From: Clostridiales bacterium
GTDB lineage: Bacteria > Bacillota > Clostridia > Lachnospirales > Lachnospiraceae
Direction: 5' to 3'
DNA: 39,251 nt
NCBI GenBank assembly: GCA_012523775.1
Contig: JAAYTK010000081.1
Coordinates: 1-39,251, forward strand
The notes under the pieces are model-generated. The model did no database searches, was not told the origin of the DNA, and saw only the letters and a program-made list of their open reading frames with translations. The position numbers and the translations under genes are program-made. Positions 25,107 through 33,537 of this stretch are shown in pieces (the stretch's first letter is position 1; every line of letters begins with the position of its first letter).

Positions 25107-26528
25107 GTGATTAAAGACAACCAAAAGACGCTGAATCGTCTTCACATCCTATTGGATGCAGTGATAATTGTCGTCTCCTTTTTAATCGCTTATTATTTAA
25201 GATTTTATAGCTTTATTACTAATCTGAAGATATTTAACGTAGAGAAAGGAACCTTCTATCCCTTGAGTGTATATGCACAAAGCTTATACATTCTGGTTCC
25301 CTTATATCTGTTTATTTATAATAAGGCAAAACTTTATACACCTAAACGGGGAAAAAAAAGATGGACCGAATTTTATTATATCACATACTCCAATTTCCTT
25401 GGATTGGCATTCTACTTATTCTTCCTATATATGATTAAGGAAGAAAATATATCCCGAATATTCCTTGGGATGTTCACATCAGTTAATGTTATTATATGTA
25501 CCGCTGCCAGAATGTCCATTGCACAGTTTCTGATAGTTATGCGTAGGAGGGGCTATAATCTTAAGCATGTAATACTCGTTGGATACAGCCGTGCGGCAGA
25601 GGCATATATAGACCGTATATTCGCCAATCCACATTGGGGTTATTATATACATGGTATTTTGGATAACAATATGGAGATTGGGACCAAGTACAAAAAGGTC
25701 CCTGTCATAGGAAGACTCGAACAGCTTGAGGAGTATCTAGTTAAAATGTCTCTTGATGAGATAGCCATTACCATAAGTCTTAAGGAATTCGAGCAACTGG
25801 AAGGAATTGTGTCCATATGCGAAAAGTCCGGCGTTCATACCAAGTTTATACCTGACTATTATAGCTTCGTTCCGACCAGACCCTATACAGAGGATTTATA
25901 TGGTCTTCCGGTTATCAATATAAGAAATGTCCCACTTACCAATACATTCAACTGGGTAAGCAAAAGAATCGTGGATATTATAGGCTCCTTGGTGGGGTTA
26001 ATGATATGTGCGGTTCCCATGCTGATTATAGCGATATTAATTAAACTGACATCAAGAGGACCTATAATATTTTCTCAGATTAGAGTGGGTAAGCATAACA
26101 AGACCTTTAAAATGTATAAATTCAGATCTATGACGCTGCAAACCGAGGAGGAAGAAGAGAAGGCCTGGACCACCAATAATGATCCCCGTGTAACCAGAAT
26201 CGGTAAATTTATAAGGCGGACAAGCATAGATGAGCTGCCACAGCTGTTTAATATATTAAGAGGTGATATGAGCCTTGTTGGGCCAAGACCGGAAAGGCCA
26301 CAGTTTGTCGAGAAATTCAAAGAGATCATACCCAGATATATGATAAAGCATCAGGTTCCTCCCGGTCTTACAGGCTGGGCACAAATCAACGGCTACAGAG
26401 GAGATACCTCAATCACTAAGAGAATTGAGCATGACCTATATTATATAGAGAATTGGACCTTAGGATTTGATTTTAAAATTATGTTCTTAACAATATTTAA
26501 AGGTTTTATCAATAAAAATGCATACTAA
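25107..26528 (+). CDS. Polyprenyl-phosphate sugar-1-phosphate transferase (WbaP/CpsE type)
   Basis: This 473-residue enzyme starts surface-polysaccharide repeat units by moving a sugar-1-phosphate onto undecaprenyl phosphate. The N-terminal half has about five membrane segments and a CoA-binding-like soluble domain (about 135-240). The C-terminal transferase domain begins with KRIVDIIGSLVGL and contains FKMYKFRSM, RTSIDELPQLFNILRGDMS, VGPRPERP and GLTGWAQINGYRGDTS, all diagnostic. The start codon is GTG with GGGAGGG upstream. It is the only plus-strand protein gene in the window and converges on the teichoic-type operon, leaving 8 bases between stops. Sugar specificity (glucose or galactose type) is not evident. 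Confidence 0.93.
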   Translation: MIKDNQKTLNRLHILLDAVIIVVSFLIAYYLRFYSFITNLKIFNVEKGTFYPLSVYAQSLYILVPLYLFIYNKAKLYTPKRGKKRWTEFYYITYSNFLGLAFYLFFLYMIKEENISRIFLGMFTSVNVIICTAARMSIAQFLIVMRRRGYNLKHVILVGYSRAAEAYIDRIFANPHWGYYIHGILDNNMEIGTKYKKVPVIGRLEQLEEYLVKMSLDEIAITISLKEFEQLEGIVSICEKSGVHTKFIPDYYSFVPTRPYTEDLYGLPVINIRNVPLTNTFNWVSKRIVDIIGSLVGLMICAVPMLIIAILIKLTSRGPIIFSQIRVGKHNKTFKMYKFRSMTLQTEEEEEKAWTTNNDPRVTRIGKFIRRTSIDELPQLFNILRGDMSLVGPRPERPQFVEKFKEIIPRYMIKHQVPPGLTGWAQINGYRGDTSITKRIEHDLYYIENWTLGFDFKIMFLTIFKGFINKNAY

Positions 26529-26530
26529 GA

Positions 26531-26546
26531 TACCGACTATTCGGTA
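26531..26546. terminator. Short hairpin between convergent genes
   Basis: TACCGA (26531-26536) and TCGGTA (26541-26546) form a 6-bp stem with a 4-base loop, overlapping the stop codon of the minus-strand gene. No clear T-run follows on either strand. It might slow transcription from both sides, but would be a weak terminator. Confidence 0.35.
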
Positions 26547-27676
26547 ATAAGGTTTATAATTCTGTTGGTTGACTTCCCGTCCAAATACGGGAAGTTTTTA
26601 TTTTTAAAACTACGAATCGTATCAACACAATATCTTTCCTCTTTGATAATATCTACCGCTTCATCGGCTGTTCTGACGACAGGACCGGGAACACTGTTCT
26701 CATAATCCTTATAAATACCCCGTCCGTGGCTTAAGTAATCATCCAAATCAAACGCATAGAAAATCATTGGTTTTTCTGTAATACAATATTCGAATATGAC
26801 AGAGGAATAATCGGTAATTAACAGATCGGAAGCCATTATCAGCGAAGCCATACTCTCTCCCGATAAATCGCAGGTACTACTGATATCTATTCCTTTTGCT
26901 TTCCCTGCAACAAAGGGATGTAATCTAAGTCCCAGTACATAATCCTTCGGCAGCTTACCGGCTAATTCCTCCACCCGGTCTAATACCGACTCGGAGCCTA
27001 GATTATAATCCCTGAAGGTGGGTGCATATAATATCATTTTCTTATCCAAAGTTAAATCGTTTTTCGCATATATAATTTCTTTATATACATTAATACCGTC
27101 TCTTTTAACTTCCCACATGCGATTAAGTATATCATCGGTTTTGGGAAGTCCGACCGGGTATACCTTACCTGTTTCAACACCAAAGACCTTGGCATATAAT
27201 GAAGCCGTTTGCTTATTATTAACGATCAGGTGGGTAATATTACGGTTAGCCCTTCTTTCCAGCTTCTTTAATCTTCCTGTATTGGCATCCTGACCGAATT
27301 TCTTGATTGTGCCGGTGCCATGCCATAGCTGTACCACCTTAACATTACGCTTTACACGAATATATGCCATGGGTAGGAACACATTATCCATCAGTATTAT
27401 TTTCGATCTGGCCAGACTGTAGGGCTTTACAAAGAAAAATGATAAGAGTTTTAAAATACTCTTAAAGCCCTTTACAGACTCGGTTTCTGCTTTGGTGATA
27501 TAACTATAATAATATCCCTTCTTTAACTTATTAAGCTCCTTAATGACAAGACCGACATTACTGTCCTCGCCGGTATCATGGGTCATGATACCGAATACCC
27601 TTTTTTCGTCCACAGGAAGAGGTCTGCAAATATAATAAACAAACGCAAAGATAAAATATCCTATTGTTTTAATCAT
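26537..27676 (-). CDS. CDP-glycerol glycerophosphotransferase, TagB-like
   Basis: This is a 379-residue member of the CDP-glycerol glycerophosphotransferase family, a peripheral membrane enzyme adding glycerol phosphate from CDP-glycerol. It has an N-terminal hydrophobic anchor, the motif VQLWHGTGTIKKFG with the catalytic histidine H119, ILYAPTFRDYN, and the C-terminal LITDYSSVIFEY. The LWHGTGTIKKFG variant differs from the WHGTPLKKL of its neighbours, so it may add the first glycerol phosphate or act on a different acceptor. The start at 27676 is chosen for the AAAGGGG upstream; a TTG earlier would overlap the previous stop. It is last in the operon. Confidence 0.88.
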   Translation of the reverse strand: MIKTIGYFIFAFVYYICRPLPVDEKRVFGIMTHDTGEDSNVGLVIKELNKLKKGYYYSYITKAETESVKGFKSILKLLSFFFVKPYSLARSKIILMDNVFLPMAYIRVKRNVKVVQLWHGTGTIKKFGQDANTGRLKKLERRANRNITHLIVNNKQTASLYAKVFGVETGKVYPVGLPKTDDILNRMWEVKRDGINVYKEIIYAKNDLTLDKKMILYAPTFRDYNLGSESVLDRVEELAGKLPKDYVLGLRLHPFVAGKAKGIDISSTCDLSGESMASLIMASDLLITDYSSVIFEYCITEKPMIFYAFDLDDYLSHGRGIYKDYENSVPGPVVRTADEAVDIIKEERYCVDTIRSFKNKNFPYLDGKSTNRIINLITE

Positions 27677-27690
27677 AATCACAACCCCTT

Positions 27691-28872
27691 TCAAAGCTTC
27701 GTGATAATCTCTATAATCCTAGCCGACGCATTACCATCGTCAGCATGGTTGTATTTAGCTACGAATGCATCATACTTATTCTCATACATCTTATAATCAT
27801 ATTCCTTTATTGACTGAATAAGCTTCCTTGTAGTCGTAACCACAGGACCGGGAGCTTCAGTTATAAGGTCAAAATAAAATCCCCTCAGTATATCCTTATA
27901 TTCATTTAGATCATAGCAGTAAAACAGCATAGGTCTTCTTAATATACTGTAATCGAACATAACAGAGGAATAATCAGTTACCAGCATATCCGATACCAGA
28001 TATAAGAGTGAAATATCAAAATCGATATCGAAGGTGTATATGAAACCCTCATAAGGGGACCAGTCAATATTGTCCTTTATTAAGTAATGGTATTTTACGA
28101 TAAATACGGTATCATCCTTTAACTCCTCCATGAGTAACGAGAAGTCCATACCGGTATTAAACTTATATATGCCATTGCCGTAAAACTCATTATCCCTCCA
28201 GGTTGGAGCATAGAGAATTATCCTCTTATCCTTAGGCAGTCCAAGCATTTCTTTAATCGAATTGATATCATCCTTATTATTCTTATAAAAGAGGATATCG
28301 TTTCTTGGATAGCCGATTTCGAGTATCTCTTTTTTAAAGCCAAATGCTCTTCTGAAAATCACAGAGGAGTACTTATTCTGTGAGATTAGATAATCCCATG
28401 TCTGTACATTATTATAGAAGTTTCTCTTATAATCCTGAAGGTCAGTCTCTCCTGACATGTATATAGCATCAAGATCCAGTGCCAGCTTCTTTAAGGGTGT
28501 CCCATGCCATGTCTGTATGTAGGTTGTATCCTGTCTCTTTATAATATATTGGGGAAATCTCGTATCGCTTATCCATATGCCTGCAATGGCAAAATAATAA
28601 AAATACCGGAATCGGCTTCTTATGATTATCTTAGCCGATCCCTGTATTTTAGTATTCCTGTCATCAAGTATGATATAACAGCGGTATTTCCTGTCGAGCC
28701 CTCTGCGAACCATCTCATCATAAATCGCCTTTGGATTACCGGTAAAATTCCTGCCCAGGTTGCTCTCAAAAAGGATGATTTTATGATTTACAGGCATTAT
28801 CTTGGTTAATATCTTATAAAAGAATAATACCATCTGTTTTAGGATTCTCATTCCAATTACCATACCTTTCAT
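27691..28872 (-). CDS. CDP-glycerol glycerophosphotransferase, TagF-like
   Basis: This protein of up to 393 residues is of the same family. It has an N-terminal hydrophobic helix, then TYIQTWHGTPLKKLALD with H123, LYAPTWRDNEFYG and VTDYSSVMFDY. It closely resembles the C-terminal half of the fusion protein at 30985-33390, which points to duplication within the locus. The start codon is uncertain: MKGM at 28872, MVIG at 28863 or MRIL at 28851 are all possible, none with a strong ribosome binding site. It follows tagD by 8 bases. Confidence 0.88.
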   Translation of the reverse strand: MKGMVIGMRILKQMVLFFYKILTKIMPVNHKIILFESNLGRNFTGNPKAIYDEMVRRGLDRKYRCYIILDDRNTKIQGSAKIIIRSRFRYFYYFAIAGIWISDTRFPQYIIKRQDTTYIQTWHGTPLKKLALDLDAIYMSGETDLQDYKRNFYNNVQTWDYLISQNKYSSVIFRRAFGFKKEILEIGYPRNDILFYKNNKDDINSIKEMLGLPKDKRIILYAPTWRDNEFYGNGIYKFNTGMDFSLLMEELKDDTVFIVKYHYLIKDNIDWSPYEGFIYTFDIDFDISLLYLVSDMLVTDYSSVMFDYSILRRPMLFYCYDLNEYKDILRGFYFDLITEAPGPVVTTTRKLIQSIKEYDYKMYENKYDAFVAKYNHADDGNASARIIEIITKL

Positions 28873-28880
28873 TTATCTGA

Positions 28881-29267
28881 TTAATTATGAAGGTCTTCCT
28901 TAATCTTTGTAGTTGATATGCCCTCCGTTCTTGGAAGATATACAACCTCACAATAATCCTTTAGAAAATCGAACTTACCCTTCCAATCATCACCCATGAC
29001 GAATATATCCACATCATTATCAACCACATCACGGATTTTTTGCTCCCAGGTATATTCCGGTATTACCTCATCCACATAGCGTATAGCTTCCAATATAATC
29101 TTACGGTCTTCATAGCTATGATAGGCCTTTTTATTTTTTATGGCATTAAACTCATCCGTTGATAATACGACAATTAAATAGTCTCCCAACTCTCTTGCCC
29201 TTCTCAGTAAATTAATGTGACCAACATGTAAAAGGTCATATGTTCCATATGTGATTACCTTCTTCAT
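28881..29267 (-). CDS. tagD: Glycerol-3-phosphate cytidylyltransferase
   Basis: This 128-residue enzyme makes CDP-glycerol from CTP and glycerol 3-phosphate, the activated precursor for the glycerophosphotransferases around it. Signatures are GTYDLLHVGHINLL (with the HxGH motif), MGDDWKGKFDFL and RTEGISTTKI. The length equals that of Bacillus TagD (about 129). The gene lies 7 bases after tagH and 8 bases before the TagF-like gene. Confidence 0.96.
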   Translation of the reverse strand: MKKVITYGTYDLLHVGHINLLRRARELGDYLIVVLSTDEFNAIKNKKAYHSYEDRKIILEAIRYVDEVIPEYTWEQKIRDVVDNDVDIFVMGDDWKGKFDFLKDYCEVVYLPRTEGISTTKIKEDLHN

Positions 29268-29274
29268 ATTCCAT

Positions 29275-30126
29275 CTATTCTCCCGTCTCGGGAATTTCCT
29301 CCTTCTCTGATTTAATTGTCTCTTCCTCTTTTATCTCAGGAATTTTCTTTTTCTTCTTTTTCTTTTTAGGCTTTTTGGCTGCCAGCTCACCGATATATTC
29401 CTTCTCATAGACATTACATATCTCTTCAACCGGTCCATCGGCAATCAGAACTCCCTTATCAAGAATTATTGCCCTGTCACAGATTCTTCTAATCTGTTCA
29501 ATCGAATGTGAAACGAATAATACGGTTACCCCTCTTTCGAACATGTCGAGTATACGCTTCTCACTCTTCTTACGAAACTTAGCGTCTCCTACGGACAGAA
29601 CCTCATCGAGTATAAGGATATCCGGGTCCATTATGGTTGCTATGGAAAATCCCAGTCTTGCCTTCATACCCGATGAATAGTTTTTAACCGGTACATTAAT
29701 GAAATCACCCAGCTCAGAAAACTCCACAATATCATTAAATTTCTCATTAATGAAATCCTTAGGGTAGCCCAGAACGGCTCCATACAGATAAATATTTTCC
29801 ATTCCTGTATACTGGGCGTCAAAGCCTGCCCCCAGCTCCAATAAAGGCACGACCTTTCCCCTGACATTTAGTTCGCCCTCCGAAGCCTTTAATACACCGG
29901 CTATTATCTTTAGAAGCGTACTCTTTCCCGCACCGTTTAAACCGAGTATTCCCAGGCGTTCTCCCTTATTTACCGTAAAGGATATGTTTTTCAGTGCCCA
30001 GAACTCCTGGTATCTGATTTCATTCTTCAGTAATTTAATAAAATATTCCTTTAAATTATCTACTTTCTTTTCCATAAGGTTGAATCTCATACCAATGTCA
30101 TCAACCATAATAACCTCTTTACTCAC
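29275..30126 (-). CDS. tagH: Teichoic acid export ATP-binding protein TagH
   Basis: This is the ATPase of an ABC exporter for wall polymer, of the TagH/polysaccharide export type. Walker A is GLNGAGKST, the signature region is VKNYSSGMKARLGFSIA, Walker B is DILILDEVLSVGD, and the switch is LFVSHS. The C-terminus ends in an odd 36-residue charged tail: a run of lysines (KKPKKKKKKKK) followed by a Glu-rich stretch. The start is not settled: a GTG at 30126 has GGAGGATATT upstream, while an ATG at 30138 has no ribosome binding site. It follows tagG by 41 to 53 bases. Confidence 0.92.
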   Translation of the reverse strand: MSKEVIMVDDIGMRFNLMEKKVDNLKEYFIKLLKNEIRYQEFWALKNISFTVNKGERLGILGLNGAGKSTLLKIIAGVLKASEGELNVRGKVVPLLELGAGFDAQYTGMENIYLYGAVLGYPKDFINEKFNDIVEFSELGDFINVPVKNYSSGMKARLGFSIATIMDPDILILDEVLSVGDAKFRKKSEKRILDMFERGVTVLFVSHSIEQIRRICDRAIILDKGVLIADGPVEEICNVYEKEYIGELAAKKPKKKKKKKKIPEIKEEETIKSEKEEIPETGE

Positions 30127-30179
30127 AATATCCTCCATATTCGAATCTGCTGCAATTTCAGCATTGCTTCGAATTTTAT

Positions 30180-30947
30180 TTATATATTCAGAATGAATTT
30201 ATCCTGCTTCTTATAGAACAGTATAATGCCTATTATAAGAGAAGCAAAACTATATCCAAGCGAAACCATTAATGAATTCCCGTCAAGGGGGGTTCCATAA
30301 ACACTGTTTCTGAAATTGACTATTAAATGATAAATCGGATTAAAGTAAAAAATCCATTTTGCGGGTACTATGCTGGCATCATAGAATATGGCGGAGGTAT
30401 ACATAATCATCATCAGAATTACACCCCATAGATATTCCATGTCTCTAAAGAATACCGCCAACGTTGCCAGAATCAATCCCATACCAAGACAAAGTATCAA
30501 AAGTAAAACCAAGGGTATTACTGCGTTGAAAATATACTTTGTGGGCTGAACTTTAAATACCAGCATGGAGCCAAGTAGCACAATCATTGAAATCAGGAAG
30601 ATAATATAATTCGATAAAATATCTGACAGAGGATAGATATATTTTGGTACATATACCTTCTTAATCATCCCGCTGTTACTACGGATTGATTTCATGGCCT
30701 GCCTGGTCGACTGTGCAAAATAGGAATATAACAGTCTTCCGGTCAAGATATACACAGGGAAAGTGGCATCCGCCTTTTTCCTCAGATTCGTAAAGACCAG
30801 TGTCAGCACAATGGTTGTCAGAATCGGCTCCAGCAGCGTCCAAAGTATACCAAGATATGAACGCCTGTATTTTAACTTAATATTCTTTTTCGTAAGCTCA
30901 AATAAAAGATACTTATACTTTTTAAAATTCTTAAATACTCTCTCCAA
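30180..30947 (-). CDS. tagG: Teichoic acid/polysaccharide ABC exporter permease TagG
   Basis: This is a 255-residue ABC-2-type permease with about six membrane helices, starting with the amphipathic KKNIKLKYRRSYLGILWTLLEP motif typical of TagG/Wzm proteins. FRDMEYLWGVILMMIMYTSAIFYD (in parts) is the conserved central block. It pairs with TagH to move the completed polymer across the membrane. The start codon is TTG, with TAGGAGAATAGCC giving good spacing. It lies 37 bases after the fusion gene. Confidence 0.94.
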   Translation of the reverse strand: MERVFKNFKKYKYLLFELTKKNIKLKYRRSYLGILWTLLEPILTTIVLTLVFTNLRKKADATFPVYILTGRLLYSYFAQSTRQAMKSIRSNSGMIKKVYVPKYIYPLSDILSNYIIFLISMIVLLGSMLVFKVQPTKYIFNAVIPLVLLLILCLGMGLILATLAVFFRDMEYLWGVILMMIMYTSAIFYDASIVPAKWIFYFNPIYHLIVNFRNSVYGTPLDGNSLMVSLGYSFASLIIGIILFYKKQDKFILNI

Positions 30948-30984
30948 GGCTATTCTCCTATAAGCTGATCTGCTTATTCACGTA

Positions 30985-33390
30985 TTATCTAAATACTGAT
31001 TCTACCACTTTTTTTGATGCCTGTCCATCTTCCCAGCTACAAAATCTGTTATAAAACTCCTGATACCTCTCTTTATACTTCTCTTTGATTATATCAATAT
31101 CCTTAATACAGTCAACAACCTCTTGTGAAGTTAAAACCAAAGGACCGGGAACCTCCTTCTCAATATCTATATAGAAGCCTCGAAGAACATCCCGGTATTT
31201 CTCTAAATCATAGGTAAAGAACAGCATAGGTCTCTTTAAATTGGCAAAATCAAAAAACACGGATGAATAGTCAGTAATCAATATATCCGATACCAAATAT
31301 AGCTCTGATATATCATCGTATTTACTCACATTATATGCAAAGCCTAATAAATCACTGACGTCGATGTAATCCGCTATAAAATAGTGAGTCCTTATAAGTA
31401 TAACATACTCATCGCCAAGTTTTCTTTTTAATAAATCCAGATCTAATTGTAGCTCAAATTTGTACTTACCCTTACCGTAAAACTCGTCGTCCCTCCAGGT
31501 AGGAGCATAGAGAATCGTCTTTTTATCCATTGGTATACCAAGGCGGTTTCTAATTATAGCGGCTATCTGGTCACGGTCAGGAGAATATAGGATATCATTT
31601 CTGGGATAGCCTGTATTAAGTATGGTATTCTCAAACATAAAGCACCGCTTAAAGGTCACACTGCTAAAACCGTTGGCGGCAATCAGATAATCCCAGTTTC
31701 TGGACTGCTTATATACCTGTTGCTTGTATTTCGGTGTCGCCGAGCTGATATCCTCGATATCAAATACCAGCTTCTTTAAGGGGGTACCATGCCAGGTCTG
31801 CAAAAACATGTTTCCCTCTCTCTTAACTGTCCATACCGGCTGTCTGCTGTTAAAAACCATATATCCGCAACGGGCTAAATAATAGAAGTACCTCAGACTA
31901 AATCGCTTAACCTTCTTATGTCTGAAAGGTATATATGTTCTTCTCTTATTAATAACCCATATACATTTGTAATTTCCCGATACGTTAGCCGAAATGTATT
32001 CATAAATGTATTTAGGGCTGTCTGAATAGCTCTTGCCAAAAAAGCTTTCGAAAAGAATCCAGTTCTTTACCATGGGTCTTTTGAGAAACACATGAATATA
32101 CATAAATCTGTTAAAGGCCCTTTTGCTACGGGTAATTTTCTTTAGCTTCTTATATCCAAGATGTATCTTTACAATCCTTATTGATTTCGCTACATCCTGT
32201 TTTCTAAGTGCCTTTATAAGACGCCTCTTATATCCTCTAAGCCCTCTGATTACCTCCTTCTCTATCTCCCTAAAGAGCTTGCAAATAATAACAAAATTCT
32301 CTTCACGCCATTTGTCATTTGTACTCCTTTTTAGTTTTGGTGCATATACCCTCGTATAATAATTGATATATTTTTTGTCCAGTCTTATTTTCAGATCTGA
32401 ACTCTTTGGAATTCGCCTCAGGGCCTCATAATATACATCTATATATTCATTGAACCGATTAGGGTCTCTGATCTGAGACAGAGCAGGAAAATTTATTGCA
32501 TCATTATGCTTCCGCTTAACATATACTGCTCCGAATCTTTTCTTATATCTGTCGGTCTTGGATAATGCCTCCAAAAGAAACGGCAGGTCTGAGAAATAAA
32601 CCAGATTCTCGGGAAATCTCAGTCTGTTTTCCTCGATTAAGCTTCGTTTAAAAAGAATACCCAGAACAGATATGTTCCTTATGCCCTTTCTCTTACTCAC
32701 AAGTATACGATATGCCATTCTTGTTCTGGCCTGTCTGCGGGCCATAAGTTCCTCTTCGGTCAAATTCTCATCGCTATTAAAGGTGTCATCATCTGCCAGA
32801 TGACTTTTTCTGTCCTTTCTTTCCTGTCTGGATTCCTCGTCCTCCTCACCGTCATCCTTATCGTCAGACGGATCCTCAGAATCCTCAGCCTGTTCCTGAA
32901 TATCCTCCCGATCATCCTCCATCTTTATTTCAGGAGCTTTGAGGTCGTTCTCATCACTATCTTCCTCCTGATCCAAAGCCTCCTGTTCCTCCTGTATTCT
33001 TAAAAAATATACGCTTCTTTGAAACCAGGTGGTTTTCTTCTTGCCATATATGATATCATCGTCTCTCTCCTGTGCGCCTTCGACCAGTAGCTGTATGGCA
33101 TCCTCATGCAGATAATCGTCGCTGTCTAGAAAATATATATAATCACCTGTTGCTTTATCAAGCCCAAGATTTCTGGCTGCTGCCACACCCGTCTTATCCT
33201 TTAGATGGAACAGTTTAATATAAAGCTTACTCTCATATTCGGAAACACATTTCAGGTCCTCATCAGGGGCATGATCGTCTATAACTAAAACTTCTAAATC
33301 ATGATATGTCTGTTCTGCTAAGCTATCCAGGCAATCTCTTAAATACGCTTCTCCCTTATGAAATGGAACAATTACGCTAACTCTCATCAT
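30985..33390 (-). CDS. Fused family 2 glycosyltransferase and CDP-glycerol glycerophosphotransferase
   Basis: This 801-residue protein has two enzymatic halves. The N-terminal family 2 glycosyltransferase (residues 1-131 and about 217-330) has SVIVPFHKGEAYLRDCLDS, VLVIDD and the DxD-type motif FLDSDDYL (87-94). The C-terminal half (about 430-800) is TagF-like, with QTWHGTPLKKL (531-541), YAPTWRDDEFYG and LITDYSSVFFDF (704-715). Between the two parts of the glycosyltransferase is an acidic low-complexity insert (132-216). The middle 330-430 is basic and helical. It probably adds a sugar and glycerol phosphate to the same growing polymer. It is first in the operon, with GGAGG just before tandem ATG codons. 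Confidence 0.92.
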   Translation of the reverse strand: MMRVSVIVPFHKGEAYLRDCLDSLAEQTYHDLEVLVIDDHAPDEDLKCVSEYESKLYIKLFHLKDKTGVAAARNLGLDKATGDYIYFLDSDDYLHEDAIQLLVEGAQERDDDIIYGKKKTTWFQRSVYFLRIQEEQEALDQEEDSDENDLKAPEIKMEDDREDIQEQAEDSEDPSDDKDDGEEDEESRQERKDRKSHLADDDTFNSDENLTEEELMARRQARTRMAYRILVSKRKGIRNISVLGILFKRSLIEENRLRFPENLVYFSDLPFLLEALSKTDRYKKRFGAVYVKRKHNDAINFPALSQIRDPNRFNEYIDVYYEALRRIPKSSDLKIRLDKKYINYYTRVYAPKLKRSTNDKWREENFVIICKLFREIEKEVIRGLRGYKRRLIKALRKQDVAKSIRIVKIHLGYKKLKKITRSKRAFNRFMYIHVFLKRPMVKNWILFESFFGKSYSDSPKYIYEYISANVSGNYKCIWVINKRRTYIPFRHKKVKRFSLRYFYYLARCGYMVFNSRQPVWTVKREGNMFLQTWHGTPLKKLVFDIEDISSATPKYKQQVYKQSRNWDYLIAANGFSSVTFKRCFMFENTILNTGYPRNDILYSPDRDQIAAIIRNRLGIPMDKKTILYAPTWRDDEFYGKGKYKFELQLDLDLLKRKLGDEYVILIRTHYFIADYIDVSDLLGFAYNVSKYDDISELYLVSDILITDYSSVFFDFANLKRPMLFFTYDLEKYRDVLRGFYIDIEKEVPGPLVLTSQEVVDCIKDIDIIKEKYKERYQEFYNRFCSWEDGQASKKVVESVFR

Positions 33391-33467
33391 CCGGCCTCCA
33401 ATCGTTAGGGCAAAATCATCATTACATTACGCCTATTTTTATTTTATCCCTGATTTTACAGATTAAT

Positions 33468-33510
33468 CAAAAACAGCTGCCTGATTACATTAATGTAAAC
33501 AAGCAGCTGT
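33468..33510 (-). terminator. Terminator after leuA
   Basis: ACAGCTGC (33473-33480) and GCAGCTGT (33503-33510) form a perfect 8-bp stem, and the enclosed sequence contains a second palindrome, TTACATTAATGTAA. On the minus strand it is followed by TTTTTGATT. It is 27 bases after the leuA stop, upstream of the surface polymer operon. Confidence 0.85.
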
Positions 33511-33537
33511 AATATTTATTTATATTATTAAGTATGT

